This document shows positions 16,940 through 26,260 of a stretch of 64,000 nucleotides of DNA, in pieces. The notes under the pieces were generated by a model that did no database searches, was not told where the DNA came from, and saw only the letters and a list, made by a program, of their open reading frames with translations. How positions within the stretch are numbered: the first letter of the stretch is position 1; each line of letters begins with the position of its first letter. The stretch comes from Aeromicrobium terrae (GTDB lineage Bacteria; Actinomycetota; Actinomycetes; Propionibacteriales; Nocardioidaceae), in contig NZ_VDUX01000002.1 of the NCBI RefSeq assembly GCF_008039565.1, positions 124,001 through 188,000 of the forward strand. The letters are read 5' to 3'. The position numbers and the translations under genes were made by a program.

Positions 16940-19900
16940 GCGTAGACGCCTTCCTCGCCGAGCCGTGCCGCCGGGTCGAGCAGCATCGCTGCCTCCCGGT
17001 CCTTGACCTCGTCACCCTTGCCGAGACGGCGCCCGGACGTCTTCTGGTACGCCGGCTCACCACCGCACATCACCCGGGCCAGCCGGAGCCGGCCCTCGAC
17101 GACGCGCTCGCGCGACCGGGCGAGGTAGTCCTCGTGCTGGGTCGGGTCGAGCGACGCGACGAACGCCTGCGGGTGCACCAGCGCGATGATGCCGGCGACG
17201 TGGCCGAAGCCGAGGCTGGTGACCAGGCCCGCCTTCAGCGATCCGGCGGCCAGGGGCTCGCGCAGCCACACCAGGTGCTCGTGCTCGTCGAGGACCTCGT
17301 CGACGCAGTCGAGGCTGCGGTTCGGCGGGACGACCCCGGACGCCAGCACCTGGCTCAGGCCGATGAGCTGGAACGCCGCGGCGCCGCCCTTCGAGTGGCC
17401 GGTCAGCGACTTCTGCGAGACCACGAACAGCGGGTTGCCCTCGCTGCGGCCGATCGCCGCAGCGAGCCGCTCGTGCAGCTCGGACTCGTTCGGGTCGTTC
17501 GCGTCCGTCGACGTGTCGTGCTTGCTGACCACGCCGATGTCGTCGGCCGTCAGGCCGACCGACGCCAGCGAGCGGGCCAGCGCCGACTCGCGGCCACCGA
17601 GTCCGGCGGCCAGCGCACCGATGCCAGGCGCCGGGATCGACGTGTGCACGCCGTCGGCGAAGGACGCGGCGTAGGCCACGACGCCCAGGACCGGCAGGCC
17701 CATCCGGGCCGCGACGTCGCCACGGGCCAGCAGCAGCGTGCCGCCACCCTGCGACTCCACGAACCCGCCGCGACGGCGGTCGTTGGCGCGGCTGACGCGA
17801 CGGGCGTCGATGCCCTTGGCCAGCATCGCGTCCGTGTCGGCCGTGGCCGACATGTCCGCGAACCCGACGATGCCCTCGGTGCTGAGGTCGTCGAAGCCGC
17901 CGGCCACGACGAACTCGGCCTTGCCGAGCCGGATCTTGTCGACGCCTTCCTCGACCGAGACGGCCGTGGTGGCGCAGGCCGCGACCGGGTGGATCATCGC
18001 GCCGTAGCTGCCGACGTACGACTGCACGACGTGCGCCGCGATGACGTTCGGCAGCGCCTCCTGCAGGATGTCGTTCGGGTTGCTCTCCCCCAGCAGCGTG
18101 TTGATGTACAGCGCGTGCATGGAGCTCATGCCGCCCATGCCGGTGCCCTGGGTGTTGGCGACCAGCGCCGGGTGCACCCACCGCATCAGCTCGGCCGGCG
18201 TGAAGCCGCTGGACAGGAACGCGTCGACGGTGCAGACGAGGTTCCAGACGGCCACGCGGTCGGCGGACTCCAGCATCTCGGCCGGGATGCCCCACACCGA
18301 CGGGTCGAAGCCGGTCGGGATCTGCCCGCCGACGGTGCGGCTGAGCGACATCCGGCGCGGCACGCGGATCTCGGTGCCGGCCTTGCGGGTGACGGTCCAC
18401 TCACCATCGGGCGTCGACGCGATCGTCGTGCGCTCCGGGTCGGCGGCGTGCATCGCACGGGCCTCGGCCTCGCTGCTCACCGTGAAGGCGAGGTCCTGGT
18501 CGAGGAAGACCGACGTCAGCAGCGGGGCACTGTGATCGACCATCGAGCCGTCGTCCACGTAGGTGCGGATGCCCACGCGCTCGACGACGACGTCGTGGTA
18601 CCGCTCGTGGATCTCCGCCTCCGGCACGGCGTCGCCGCTCTCGCGGTCGTACCAGCCGCCGGCCGCGTCGTCCCAGGCCACCAGCCCGGTGGTCCAGGCC
18701 AGCTCGAGCACGCCGGCCGCCGAGAGCTCCTCGTCGACCTCCATCTCGAACCGCGTCCGCGCCGAGCCGTAGGGCCCGAGCTCGCCGGCGCCCACGACGA
18801 CCACGAGGTCCTCCGGGCGAGCCGAGACGTCACCCCACTCCGGGGTCGAGGGCTCGGGCAGCTGCGCGGGTGAAGGAGCAAGCGCCGGAATGGTGGCTTC
18901 GACGCGCTCAACCACCGTCTCGGTCCTTGAGCTTGTCGAAAGGACGTCCGACCCGAGCGCTCGCAGGTCCAGGTCCGCCTCGCCCAGACCGCCGGTCAGG
19001 TCGACGGTCAGCGGCGCGCGGGTGGCGGACTCGCGGGCCCCGGCGGTGCAGAGGCTGAGCAGCTCGGCCGCCATCTCGTCCGGCGAGTACGTCCGGACGC
19101 CGGCGGCCTCGACGGCCTCGACGAGCGGGTCGTTGCCGCCCATGAGGCCGGTGCCACGGACCCAGCCGATGATGGCGTGGGCCAGCGTGACTTGGTCGCC
19201 CCACGTGCGCTCGGCGCGCCACTTGGTGGCGATCGCGTCGAGCGCGGCCTTCGCCTCGCCGTAGGCGCCGTCGCCGCCGAACATGCCGCGGTTGGGAGAG
19301 CCCGGCAGGACCACGTGCAACCGGCCCGCGAGAGCACCGATCAGGCGCTCGACCGACCACAGCAGGATGCGGGTGTCGACCTCGGCGCGGCTGCCCGCGT
19401 CGGTCAGGTCGCCGGCCACGCGACCCGCCGCGAACGGGAACAGCAGGGTCGGCTTCAGCGCCGGCTTCACGACCGTGGTCGTGCTGCCGACGGTGCGGGT
19501 CTGCTCGGAGGTGATCCAGGAGGCCAGCGCGTCGACGTCGGCGAACGACGCCATGTTGGCCGGCACCACCCAGAGGGCGGCACCGCCGCGCGCGTGGCGG
19601 CGGTAGAGGTCGCGGAAGAACCGCAGCTTGCCGGTGTCGAGGTTCGACGTGGTGGCCACGACGGTCGCGCCGCCGGCCAGCAGACGGCCGACGACCGCGC
19701 CCGCGATCGAGCCCTTGCCGGCTCCGGTCACCACGGCGATGTCGCCGGCGTAGATGCCCGGCTCGTCGGTGCGTGCCTCGGCAGCGATGCTCACCAGACG
19801 CGCCCGGAGGTCGGCGTCCTCGGTGGTGCGAGCCCACCACTCGGCCTGCCGGGCCACGGCCTCGCCAGTGCCGACGAAGGTGGCCTCGACGTCGGAACCG

Positions 19901-22900
19901 GACACCAGGCGGGCGAGGTCCTCGCGGGCGCTGGCCCAGCGGTCGTCGAGCAGCAGGGCGCGACGCTCGTCGAACGCCGGCGCGGTGAGGTTCACCCAGT
20001 CGGAGCCGAGCTCGGCCTCGACGCGTGCGAGCACGCGTGCGTCGTCCTCGTTGTTCGCGGCCTCGACCGGCTGGTCGGCCAGGCCGAGTCGGTTCAGCAG
20101 GTGTCGCGCGGTGCTGGCGAGCACGCCGTCAGGACCGGTGATCTCGCCGGTGATCTCCGCGAGGGCGGCCGCGTCGACGGTGGCCTCGCCGCCGCCGGCG
20201 CTGGGCAGGTCGACGGACACGCCGTGGCGCGCGGCCACGGCCTGGACGCTGGCGTCGACGGCTGCGTCGACGTCGGCGGCCGAGGACAGACCGGAGAGGG
20301 TGCCCAGGTCACCGCCGCGGACACTGGTGCCCTCGCGGGTCGCCAGGGCGAGCTCGGCGAGCACGTGCTTCGCCCAGCCGGGGCCGAGCTGCCAGACGTC
20401 GATCACGCGGTCGGTGACGGCGGCCTGCTTGCGACCCGTGGGGCCGAGCACCTTCTTGAGGTGGTCGCCGAGCGCCTCGGTAAGCACCGGGCCGAACGGC
20501 TTGTAGCCGCGAGCGAGGCCGGTGACCTGCGTCGACAGCGTCGGGAGGTCGGCCTCCGCTGCACCGTCGATGGCGCCGAGCCCGAGCTCGCCGCCCAGGT
20601 CGACCAGCAGCTGGTTGCGGCGCGAGGACACGCCGTCGCACAACGACTCGATCGAGTCGGCCGCGCCCATCTGGTCGAGCCGCAGCTTCGTCCACCAGGC
20701 GATCAGCAGCCCGGTGCCGTGGGCGGCCGTGAACGGAAGGTCGTCCGGACGCGGCCCGGTGGTTGAGCTTGTCGAAACCACGGTGGTTGAGCTTGTCGAA
20801 GCCACCTCCGTCCTTTCGCTCCCCCGCTCGCTGCGCTCGCGGGAGGTGCCCCCTGGCTCACGGACCGTGTCCTCGGGCTCGTCGTCGACGACCGGCTCCT
20901 CGTCGGTGGCGAAGAGGACGGCGGCGTCGCGCTCGGCGTTGAGCACCTCGACCGGTCCGGCCGTCAGGCGCTGGACCGCCGGCAGCTTGAGGGTCGACGA
21001 CGCGAGGTTGGCGACCGTCGGGGCGGAGCCGACGCCGATCTCGACGAACCGCTCGATGCCCAGTCCCCCGTCCTCGATCGAGGCGAACATCAGGTCCTGA
21101 GTCTCGATCCAGCGGACCGGGCTGGCGAACTGCCAGGCGAGCAGCTCGATGAGCAGCAGGCGGCACAGCTCGCCGGGGCGGGCGGCCCAGGCGTCGAAGT
21201 CGGCCAGCACACCGTTCAGCGGGCCCTCCGGCGCCAGCTCGGCGACAGCAGCGACGAAGTCGCGCTCGAGCGAGAACGGCCGCGGCACCAGGTTCGGGAC
21301 GTAGCGTCCGGTCAGGATGGCCGGGTCGATCGACGCCGGCAGCAGCTCCTCGAGACGGCTCCGGAAGTCACGGACGCCGCCGCGCAGGACGCGCGAGTGG
21401 AACGGGACGTCGATGCCCGGCACCAGGATGAACGCGGCCTTGCCGCCGAATGCCTCACGACGCTCGTCGATCTCGGCCTCGAGCGCCTTCAGGCCGGCGA
21501 CGGTGCCGGCGATGGCGTACTGCGAGCCCTTCAGGTTGTAGTTGGCGATCTCCAGGAACTCGCCAGTGCGCTCAGCGACGGACTCGACGAAGCCCTTGAC
21601 CTCGTCGTCGGCGAGTCCGAGCTGCGACGGGCGGATGGCGGCGAGCCGGTAGTTGCTGCGGCCCTCGGCGTCCCGGGGCACGAGCGTGTGCATCACCGAG
21701 CCGCGCTGGAAGACCACCTCGACGACGGCCTCGAGCGGGATGACACCGGAGACGGCGGCGAGGGCGTTGTACTCACCGACCGAGTGACCGGCGAGCACGG
21801 AGCCCTCGACGAACGCGCCGGCCTCGCGCAGCTCCGCCATCTGGGCGGCGCCGAGCACGGCCATGGCAACCTGCGTGAACTGGGTCAGGAACAGCACGCC
21901 GTCGGGGTGCCGGTGCGTCGTGCCCGCGGCGACGATCTCGGTCGGGTTGTCGCGGACGACCTCGAGGATCGAGAAGCCGAGGATCGAGCGGGTGTGCGCG
22001 TCGGCGCGGTCCCAGATGGCTCGCGCCGCCTTGCTCCGCTGGTAGCCGTCCATGCCCATGCCCGGGCGCTGGATGCCCTGGCCCGGGAAGGCATAGGCGG
22101 TGCGCGGGGCGGCGAGCCGCGCGGAGGCGGCCATGACGACCTCTCCCCCGACGCGGCAGGTGATGTCGACGACCTCGTCGCCGTCCTGCAGGCCGACACG
22201 GTCGGCGCGGACGTCGACGGACGCGCCCGGGCGCACCGGGCTCATGAACCGGCTGGTCCAGCCGATGATGCGGCGGCGGGTCTCGCCGGCCAGCACGCGC
22301 TGGGCGGCCGCCGAGATCCACATGCCGTGGACGATCGGCTCGCCCAGACCGGCCAGACGTGCGGCCGGGGTGCTGGTGTGGATCGGGTTGTGGTCGCCCG
22401 TGACTGCGGCGAACGCGTGCAGGTCGTCGGGGGCGACGACCGTGGCCGACGCCCGCGAGCGACGGGGCGTGTCGACGTGCTGCTCGATGGTGCCGCCGGC
22501 GCGCTGGGGGTCACCGAGCGGCGTCGCGCCCGGGCGGCCCCGCACCGCGAGGCGCTCGGTCAGCGTGGCGACGGGCGAGCCCTCGGCCTCGACCTGGACC
22601 TCGACGGTGACGACGCGGCCCATGTCGGTGTCGACCACACCGGTCTCGGTGGCGGTCACCGTCAGGGTGGCCGGCGACGACGGGACGCCGTCGGCCAGCG
22701 CGATGGCGTGGTCCAGGTGGACGAGGTCGAGCATGCCCTCGACGACCGGGTGGCCTTCGTCAGTTGTGGCGGCGCCGACGACCGCGAAGACGGCGGGCCA
22801 GGCGAGTCCGACGAGCACGTCGGGCGCCACGGCCGGGCCGGGCAGTCCGACGACGCCGGCGTGGTCGGCGACCAGGTCGGGGTTCCAGGCGACGTCCAGG

Positions 22901-25900
22901 GTCGCGACGTGGTCGACGACCTGCGGCACCGAGTTGCCGGCGGCTGTGGTCAGGAGCGCGTGCATCGCGGCTGCGGCGGCGTCGGTGGACACCACGGGTG
23001 CCGCACCGGCGGCGACGGCGGGCGAGACGTCGAACGGCAACGTCAGCGTGCGCCCGGCGCGGGACAGGGGCACGGTCAGCTCCACTGTGCGGGCGTCGGA
23101 GGCGACGAGCACGGCGCCGGTCTCCGGGTGCTCGGCGCGCGCGTCGTCGGCGGCGACCCACCCGCTGCCCATCTGCCGCCCACGGCCCGGCACCCCCGCC
23201 GGGGCACCGAGGCGCTTCACCGGGTTCCGGACGGTGCGACCGGCCCAGACGACGTCAGGGGCGGCGAGGACGAGCGACACGGGTCCGGCGACGGACTCCT
23301 CGCGTCGACGACCGACGACCGCCAGCGGGGCGCGGCCGGCGGCCACGACGTCGTCGACCACGGCGGACTCGAAGCGACGCAGCAGGTCGGCGACCGGCTC
23401 GTCGACGCGCGTGATGCCCGCGACCGAGACCGGCCCGGGGATCACGCAGACGGCGTCGGCGTCGTAGCGGTCGTCGTGCGCCTGCCAGAGCGAGTCGGAG
23501 CGCCACCAGCGCCGCACGTCGGCGTCGAGGACGGGCACGAAGTTGACCGGCTTGCCGGGGCGCTTGCACTCGGCGACGAAGAACGGCACGTCCGCCGGGT
23601 GCAGCACGATCTTGGCCGCCTCGGGGTAGACCTGCAGCAGTCGCGCCAGCGCGGCGGCGCCGTCATCGACGGCGTCCTCGGACGCGAACAGCGTCGGGAC
23701 CTCGCCGTGGTCGGCGTCGTGCAGGCGGGCCTCGGTCCGCTGCAGCATCGCGTGGAACCGGTCCCGAAGCGTCACGTCCAACCACTCCGGATCGCCACTG
23801 AGCTCCAGGTATCGGGCCAGCCACTGCGCGTAGGTCATGGTGGCGACGTCGCCGAAGTACGGCTTGGACGTGCGGTTCAGCGCCTCGACGATCTCGTCGC
23901 GACGCGCGGCGACGGCGTCGGCGTCCCCGGCGACCTCGTCGAGAAGACGCCCGACGCGGGACGCGGTGTTGTCGATCTCGTGGATGTCGGCGCCGAGCTG
24001 GCTGCGGCCCGACGCCATGCCGCCGACGGCCGAGCCCGCCCCGATCCAGTCGGGCGTGCCGGGCGTGTCGACGAGGAGCTGCTTGACCGAGGGAGCCGTG
24101 GTGGCCTCCAGCGTCGCCATGGCAGCCGTGCCGACGAGCACGCCGTCGAGCGGCATCGCCGGGAAGCCGTGCTTCCGCGACCAGGTGCCGGTGATGTACG
24201 CCGACGCAGCCTCGGGCGTGCCGATGCCGCCGCCCACGCACACGACGACGTTGTCGCGGGCCCGCAGGTCGGCGTAGGTGCTCAGCAGCAGCTCGTCGAG
24301 GTCTTCCCAGGAGTGGTGGCCGCCGGCCTTGCCACCCTCGATCTGCACGATCAGGGGCGTCGGCGCGACGGCGTCGGCGATCGCCAGGACCTGCTTGACC
24401 TGCTTGACGGTGCCGGGCTTGAACACGACGTGCTCGAAGCCGCCCGCGCGCAGCTCCTCCACGAGCGCGACGGCGTCGTCGAGCTCGGGCACGCCGGCGG
24501 TGACGACGACGGCGTCGACGGCAGAGCCGGCCGCGCGAGCGCGCTGCACGAGGCGGTTACCACCCAGGTGCAGCTTCCACAGGTAGGGGTCGAGGAACAG
24601 CGAGTTGAACGCGTAGGTGTGGCCGTCGTCGAGGAGCGCGTCCAGGCGGGCGACATTCTCGGCGAAGATCGGCTCGCTGACCTGGCCGCCGCCGGCGAAC
24701 TCGGCCCAGAAGCCGGCGTTCGCCGCGGCCGCGACGATCGCGGGGTCGACGGTGGTGGGCGTCATGCCCGCCAGCAGGATCGGCGAGCGGCCGGTGAGGC
24801 GCGAGAAGCGGGTCTCGGCGTGCAGCGAGCCGTCGGGCAGCGTGACGACGGACGGCGCGTACGCCGACCACGGGGTGGCGAGACGGGGCGCCGCACCAGG
24901 CGCGGTGAGCTCACGGTGGCCGCGACGCGTGGTGGTGGCGACGACACCGATGCCCCGCGAGCGCAGCTCGCGGGCGGACAGGCCGGTGGCGACGTCGGCC
25001 GGGCCGAGGTCCAGGACCCAGCGAGCGCCGGCGTCCATGACGCGCTCGAGCTCGGTCACCCAGTCGACCGGGTCGACGACGGTGCTGGTCATGAGGTCGC
25101 GGCCGCGCTCGTGGTCCAGGCCGCACGCCTCCGCCCACGTGGCGACGAGCTCGGCGCCCTCGTCGAGGTCAGGGTGGTGGTAGGCGCCGCCGACGGCGAG
25201 CGTCTCGATCACCGGGGCGAACGCGGCGCCGCCGGTGACCTTGCGCTCACGGTCGGAGCGCTCCTGCTCGGCGCGCTCCTCGAGCAGGCTGACGGCGCGG
25301 CGCAGGCCCGCCTCGGGGCCGGAGAGCACGACGGCGCGGCGGCCGTTCCGCATGCGGATCGCCACGCGGCTGGACTCGGGGAGGTCGGTCAGTGCGTCGC
25401 GCACGGCGTCGGGGCTCGCGCCGGAGACGCTGACCATGGCCTCGCCCAGCAGGCCGCGACGACGCGCGACGACCTGCGTGGCGGCACCCATCAGGCGGGC
25501 GTAGGCGAGGAGCTCGGCCTCGTCCGCCCCGGACAGCAGCTGGGTGGCGAGGACGCCCTGCGAGTGGCCGGCGGTGGCCACGGGAGCGACGGTGCGTGGG
25601 TCGAGACCCTGACGGCGCAGCGCGCGGAGGCCGGCGACCTGGGTCAGGAAGATGCCCGGGATCGAGGCCGCGGGAGCTCGCAGGACCGTCGGGTCCGGCA
25701 GCTGAGGCGCGTCGTCGTCCTCGGCCGACTCCCCCACTGCCAGCACGTCGAGCCACGCGGTCGGCGTGAACGAGACGCCGCTGCGCAGCAGCTCAGCGGT
25801 CACCGGCGCGAGCATCGCGTCCACCCGCTCGACGAGCGCCGCGAGGTCGCCCTCCAGCGCGAAGTCACGGGCCAGCTCGGCCAACGGCTCGAGCCAGGCC

Positions 25901-26025
25901 GTGCCCTGGCCGCCGAACACGACGGCGTACGGCGTGCCGTCGGCCAAGCGGTCGACGAGGGCGGCTCGGTGCTCGCTGCGGGGATCGGTGATGGGCTGGG
26001 TGGGCGTCGCGTCAAGAGTCGTCAC
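16936..26025 (-). CDS. fas: Type I fatty acid synthase (multidomain)
   Basis: 3029 residues from a GTG. Domains in order: acetyltransferase (GGQGTAWL about 38; GHSQG about 152); enoyl reductase (SPILLAGMTPTTVDP about 413; GGGIGTPEA about 598); dehydratase hotdog (HNPIHTS about 1213); malonyl/palmitoyl transferase (AFPGQGIQRPGMGMDG about 1317; AGHSVGEYNA about 1415); carrier domain (SLCDGVSSRRNQLL about 1795, serine of GVS the likely phosphopantetheine site); ketoreductase (GAGKGSIAGAVVG about 2103); ketosynthase (cysteine 2684 in ACATTAVS; GHSKGGAA about 2877). This is the mycobacterial/corynebacterial FAS-I layout, making C16-C26 acyl-CoAs in the cytosol. Two linkers, about 1720-1756 and 2361-2378, are encoded by dispersed palindromic repeats. 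Upstream are two TGAGG-N4-CCTCA operators shared with the carboxylase. Confidence 0.97.
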   Translation of the reverse strand: MTTLDATPTQPITDPRSEHRAALVDRLADGTPYAVVFGGQGTAWLEPLAELARDFALEGDLAALVERVDAMLAPVTAELLRSGVSFTPTAWLDVLAVGESAEDDDAPQLPDPTVLRAPAASIPGIFLTQVAGLRALRRQGLDPRTVAPVATAGHSQGVLATQLLSGADEAELLAYARLMGAATQVVARRRGLLGEAMVSVSGASPDAVRDALTDLPESSRVAIRMRNGRRAVVLSGPEAGLRRAVSLLEERAEQERSDRERKVTGGAAFAPVIETLAVGGAYHHPDLDEGAELVATWAEACGLDHERGRDLMTSTVVDPVDWVTELERVMDAGARWVLDLGPADVATGLSARELRSRGIGVVATTTRRGHRELTAPGAAPRLATPWSAYAPSVVTLPDGSLHAETRFSRLTGRSPILLAGMTPTTVDPAIVAAAANAGFWAEFAGGGQVSEPIFAENVARLDALLDDGHTYAFNSLFLDPYLWKLHLGGNRLVQRARAAGSAVDAVVVTAGVPELDDAVALVEELRAGGFEHVVFKPGTVKQVKQVLAIADAVAPTPLIVQIEGGKAGGHHSWEDLDELLLSTYADLRARDNVVVCVGGGIGTPEAASAYITGTWSRKHGFPAMPLDGVLVGTAAMATLEATTAPSVKQLLVDTPGTPDWIGAGSAVGGMASGRSQLGADIHEIDNTASRVGRLLDEVAGDADAVAARRDEIVEALNRTSKPYFGDVATMTYAQWLARYLELSGDPEWLDVTLRDRFHAMLQRTEARLHDADHGEVPTLFASEDAVDDGAAALARLLQVYPEAAKIVLHPADVPFFVAECKRPGKPVNFVPVLDADVRRWWRSDSLWQAHDDRYDADAVCVIPGPVSVAGITRVDEPVADLLRRFESAVVDDVVAAGRAPLAVVGRRREESVAGPVSLVLAAPDVVWAGRTVRNPVKRLGAPAGVPGRGRQMGSGWVAADDARAEHPETGAVLVASDARTVELTVPLSRAGRTLTLPFDVSPAVAAGAAPVVSTDAAAAAMHALLTTAAGNSVPQVVDHVATLDVAWNPDLVADHAGVVGLPGPAVAPDVLVGLAWPAVFAVVGAATTDEGHPVVEGMLDLVHLDHAIALADGVPSSPATLTVTATETGVVDTDMGRVVTVEVQVEAEGSPVATLTERLAVRGRPGATPLGDPQRAGGTIEQHVDTPRRSRASATVVAPDDLHAFAAVTGDHNPIHTSTPAARLAGLGEPIVHGMWISAAAQRVLAGETRRRIIGWTSRFMSPVRPGASVDVRADRVGLQDGDEVVDITCRVGGEVVMAASARLAAPRTAYAFPGQGIQRPGMGMDGYQRSKAARAIWDRADAHTRSILGFSILEVVRDNPTEIVAAGTTHRHPDGVLFLTQFTQVAMAVLGAAQMAELREAGAFVEGSVLAGHSVGEYNALAAVSGVIPLEAVVEVVFQRGSVMHTLVPRDAEGRSNYRLAAIRPSQLGLADDEVKGFVESVAERTGEFLEIANYNLKGSQYAIAGTVAGLKALEAEIDERREAFGGKAAFILVPGIDVPFHSRVLRGGVRDFRSRLEELLPASIDPAILTGRYVPNLVPRPFSLERDFVAAVAELAPEGPLNGVLADFDAWAARPGELCRLLLIELLAWQFASPVRWIETQDLMFASIEDGGLGIERFVEIGVGSAPTVANLASSTLKLPAVQRLTAGPVEVLNAERDAAVLFATDEEPVVDDEPEDTVREPGGTSRERSERGSERTEVASTSSTTVVSTSSTTGPRPDDLPFTAAHGTGLLIAWWTKLRLDQMGAADSIESLCDGVSSRRNQLLVDLGGELGLGAIDGAAEADLPTLSTQVTGLARGYKPFGPVLTEALGDHLKKVLGPTGRKQAAVTDRVIDVWQLGPGWAKHVLAELALATREGTSVRGGDLGTLSGLSSAADVDAAVDASVQAVAARHGVSVDLPSAGGGEATVDAAALAEITGEITGPDGVLASTARHLLNRLGLADQPVEAANNEDDARVLARVEAELGSDWVNLTAPAFDERRALLLDDRWASAREDLARLVSGSDVEATFVGTGEAVARQAEWWARTTEDADLRARLVSIAAEARTDEPGIYAGDIAVVTGAGKGSIAGAVVGRLLAGGATVVATTSNLDTGKLRFFRDLYRRHARGGAALWVVPANMASFADVDALASWITSEQTRTVGSTTTVVKPALKPTLLFPFAAGRVAGDLTDAGSRAEVDTRILLWSVERLIGALAGRLHVVLPGSPNRGMFGGDGAYGEAKAALDAIATKWRAERTWGDQVTLAHAIIGWVRGTGLMGGNDPLVEAVEAAGVRTYSPDEMAAELLSLCTAGARESATRAPLTVDLTGGLGEADLDLRALGSDVLSTSSRTETVVERVEATIPALAPSPAQLPEPSTPEWGDVSARPEDLVVVVGAGELGPYGSARTRFEMEVDEELSAAGVLELAWTTGLVAWDDAAGGWYDRESGDAVPEAEIHERYHDVVVERVGIRTYVDDGSMVDHSAPLLTSVFLDQDLAFTVSSEAEARAMHAADPERTTIASTPDGEWTVTRKAGTEIRVPRRMSLSRTVGGQIPTGFDPSVWGIPAEMLESADRVAVWNLVCTVDAFLSSGFTPAELMRWVHPALVANTQGTGMGGMSSMHALYINTLLGESNPNDILQEALPNVIAAHVVQSYVGSYGAMIHPVAACATTAVSVEEGVDKIRLGKAEFVVAGGFDDLSTEGIVGFADMSATADTDAMLAKGIDARRVSRANDRRRGGFVESQGGGTLLLARGDVAARMGLPVLGVVAYAASFADGVHTSIPAPGIGALAAGLGGRESALARSLASVGLTADDIGVVSKHDTSTDANDPNESELHERLAAAIGRSEGNPLFVVSQKSLTGHSKGGAAAFQLIGLSQVLASGVVPPNRSLDCVDEVLDEHEHLVWLREPLAAGSLKAGLVTSLGFGHVAGIIALVHPQAFVASLDPTQHEDYLARSRERVVEGRLRLARVMCGGEPAYQKTSGRRLGKGDEVKDREAAMLLDPAARLGEEGVYA
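18892..18945. repeat. Pair of REP-like palindromes inside fas (KR-KS linker)
   Basis: 18892-18916 begins GGTGGCTTCGACGC and ends CTCAACCACC, and 18923-18945 begins GTCCTTGAGCTTGTCG and ends AAAGGAC; the two are in opposite orientation. The second is the exact reverse complement of 60554-60576. They are read in frame as LSTSSRT and VVERVEAT between the ketoreductase and ketosynthase domains. Confidence 0.85.
20758..20866. repeat. REP-like palindrome cluster inside fas (MPT-ACP linker)
   Basis: Two tandem copies of a 25-bp palindrome, 20758-20782 and 20782-20806 (each GGTGGTTGAGCTTGTCGAA plus ACCAC or GCCACC), followed by a palindromic stretch to about 20866 containing CCGCTCGCTGCGCTCGCGG. Read in frame it encodes a Ser/Thr/Arg-rich linker (EVASTSSTTVVSTSSTTGP and the preceding GTSRERSERGSER) between transferase and carrier domains. 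Confidence 0.85.
23175..23202. repeat. 28-bp dispersed GC-rich repeat, copy inside fas
   Basis: Matches the 28-mers at 5749-5776 and 46104-46131 at 26 of 28 positions. Here it is translated on the minus strand near residue 946 as AGVPGRGRQ, between the enoyl reductase and dehydratase regions. It may be coincidental given the composition, but the length of the match argues for a repeat. Confidence 0.55.
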
Positions 26026-26045
26026 TCACCCATGGTGACAAAACA

Positions 26046-26082
26046 TGAGGCTTTCCTCAAGTTTTATATGAGGAAAGCCTCA
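26046..26082. promoter_or_regulatory. Paired operator TGAGG-N4-CCTCA upstream of fas
   Basis: TGAGGctttCCTCA (26046-26059) and TGAGGaaagCCTCA (26069-26082), centres 23 bp apart, 20-60 bp upstream of the fas GTG. The first box plus flanks is identical to that before the carboxylase. The sites are AT-rich relative to their surroundings, as expected for a promoter. Confidence 0.75.
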
Positions 26083-26101
26083 TCTTTTTGATCACGCCGG
26101 T

Positions 26102-26260
26102 GGTCGAGTGCCTCCGCGAGCGCCAGCGAGCTGGAGGTGTATCGAGACCACGCCGGAGGCGAGCCTGACTGCTCGCCAGGTCTCGTCACCCTGACGCCTT
26201 CGGCGTGACGCGCTCGACCTCCTCCGGCGCTCGCTCGCTGGCGCTCGCGCCGCCTGCGGA
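26102..26260. repeat. Intergenic repeat region: two GGTCGAG/CGAGACC elements
   Basis: Between fas and the SDR gene. Element 1 (26102-26149) starts GGTCGAG and ends ATCGAGACC. Element 2 (26179-26219) is inverted, starting GGTCTCG and ending CTCGACC, with an inner hairpin GACGCCTTCGGCGT. A further GCGCTCGCTCGCTGGCGC palindrome follows, up to the SDR stop codon at 26261. The same element type occurs at 31319-31359. No coding sequence is seen here. Confidence 0.75.

Noticed and set aside
18892..20866. Frameshift or transposon disruption of fas
   Set aside because: The reading frame is continuous through both repeat clusters and all seven catalytic regions are intact, so they are linkers, not lesions.
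21397..26091. Very long open frame on the plus strand opposite fas
   Set aside because: It is antisense to a well-supported FAS-I gene; its translation is low-complexity Arg/Asp/Gly/Val sequence typical of an unused frame in high-GC DNA, with no domains.
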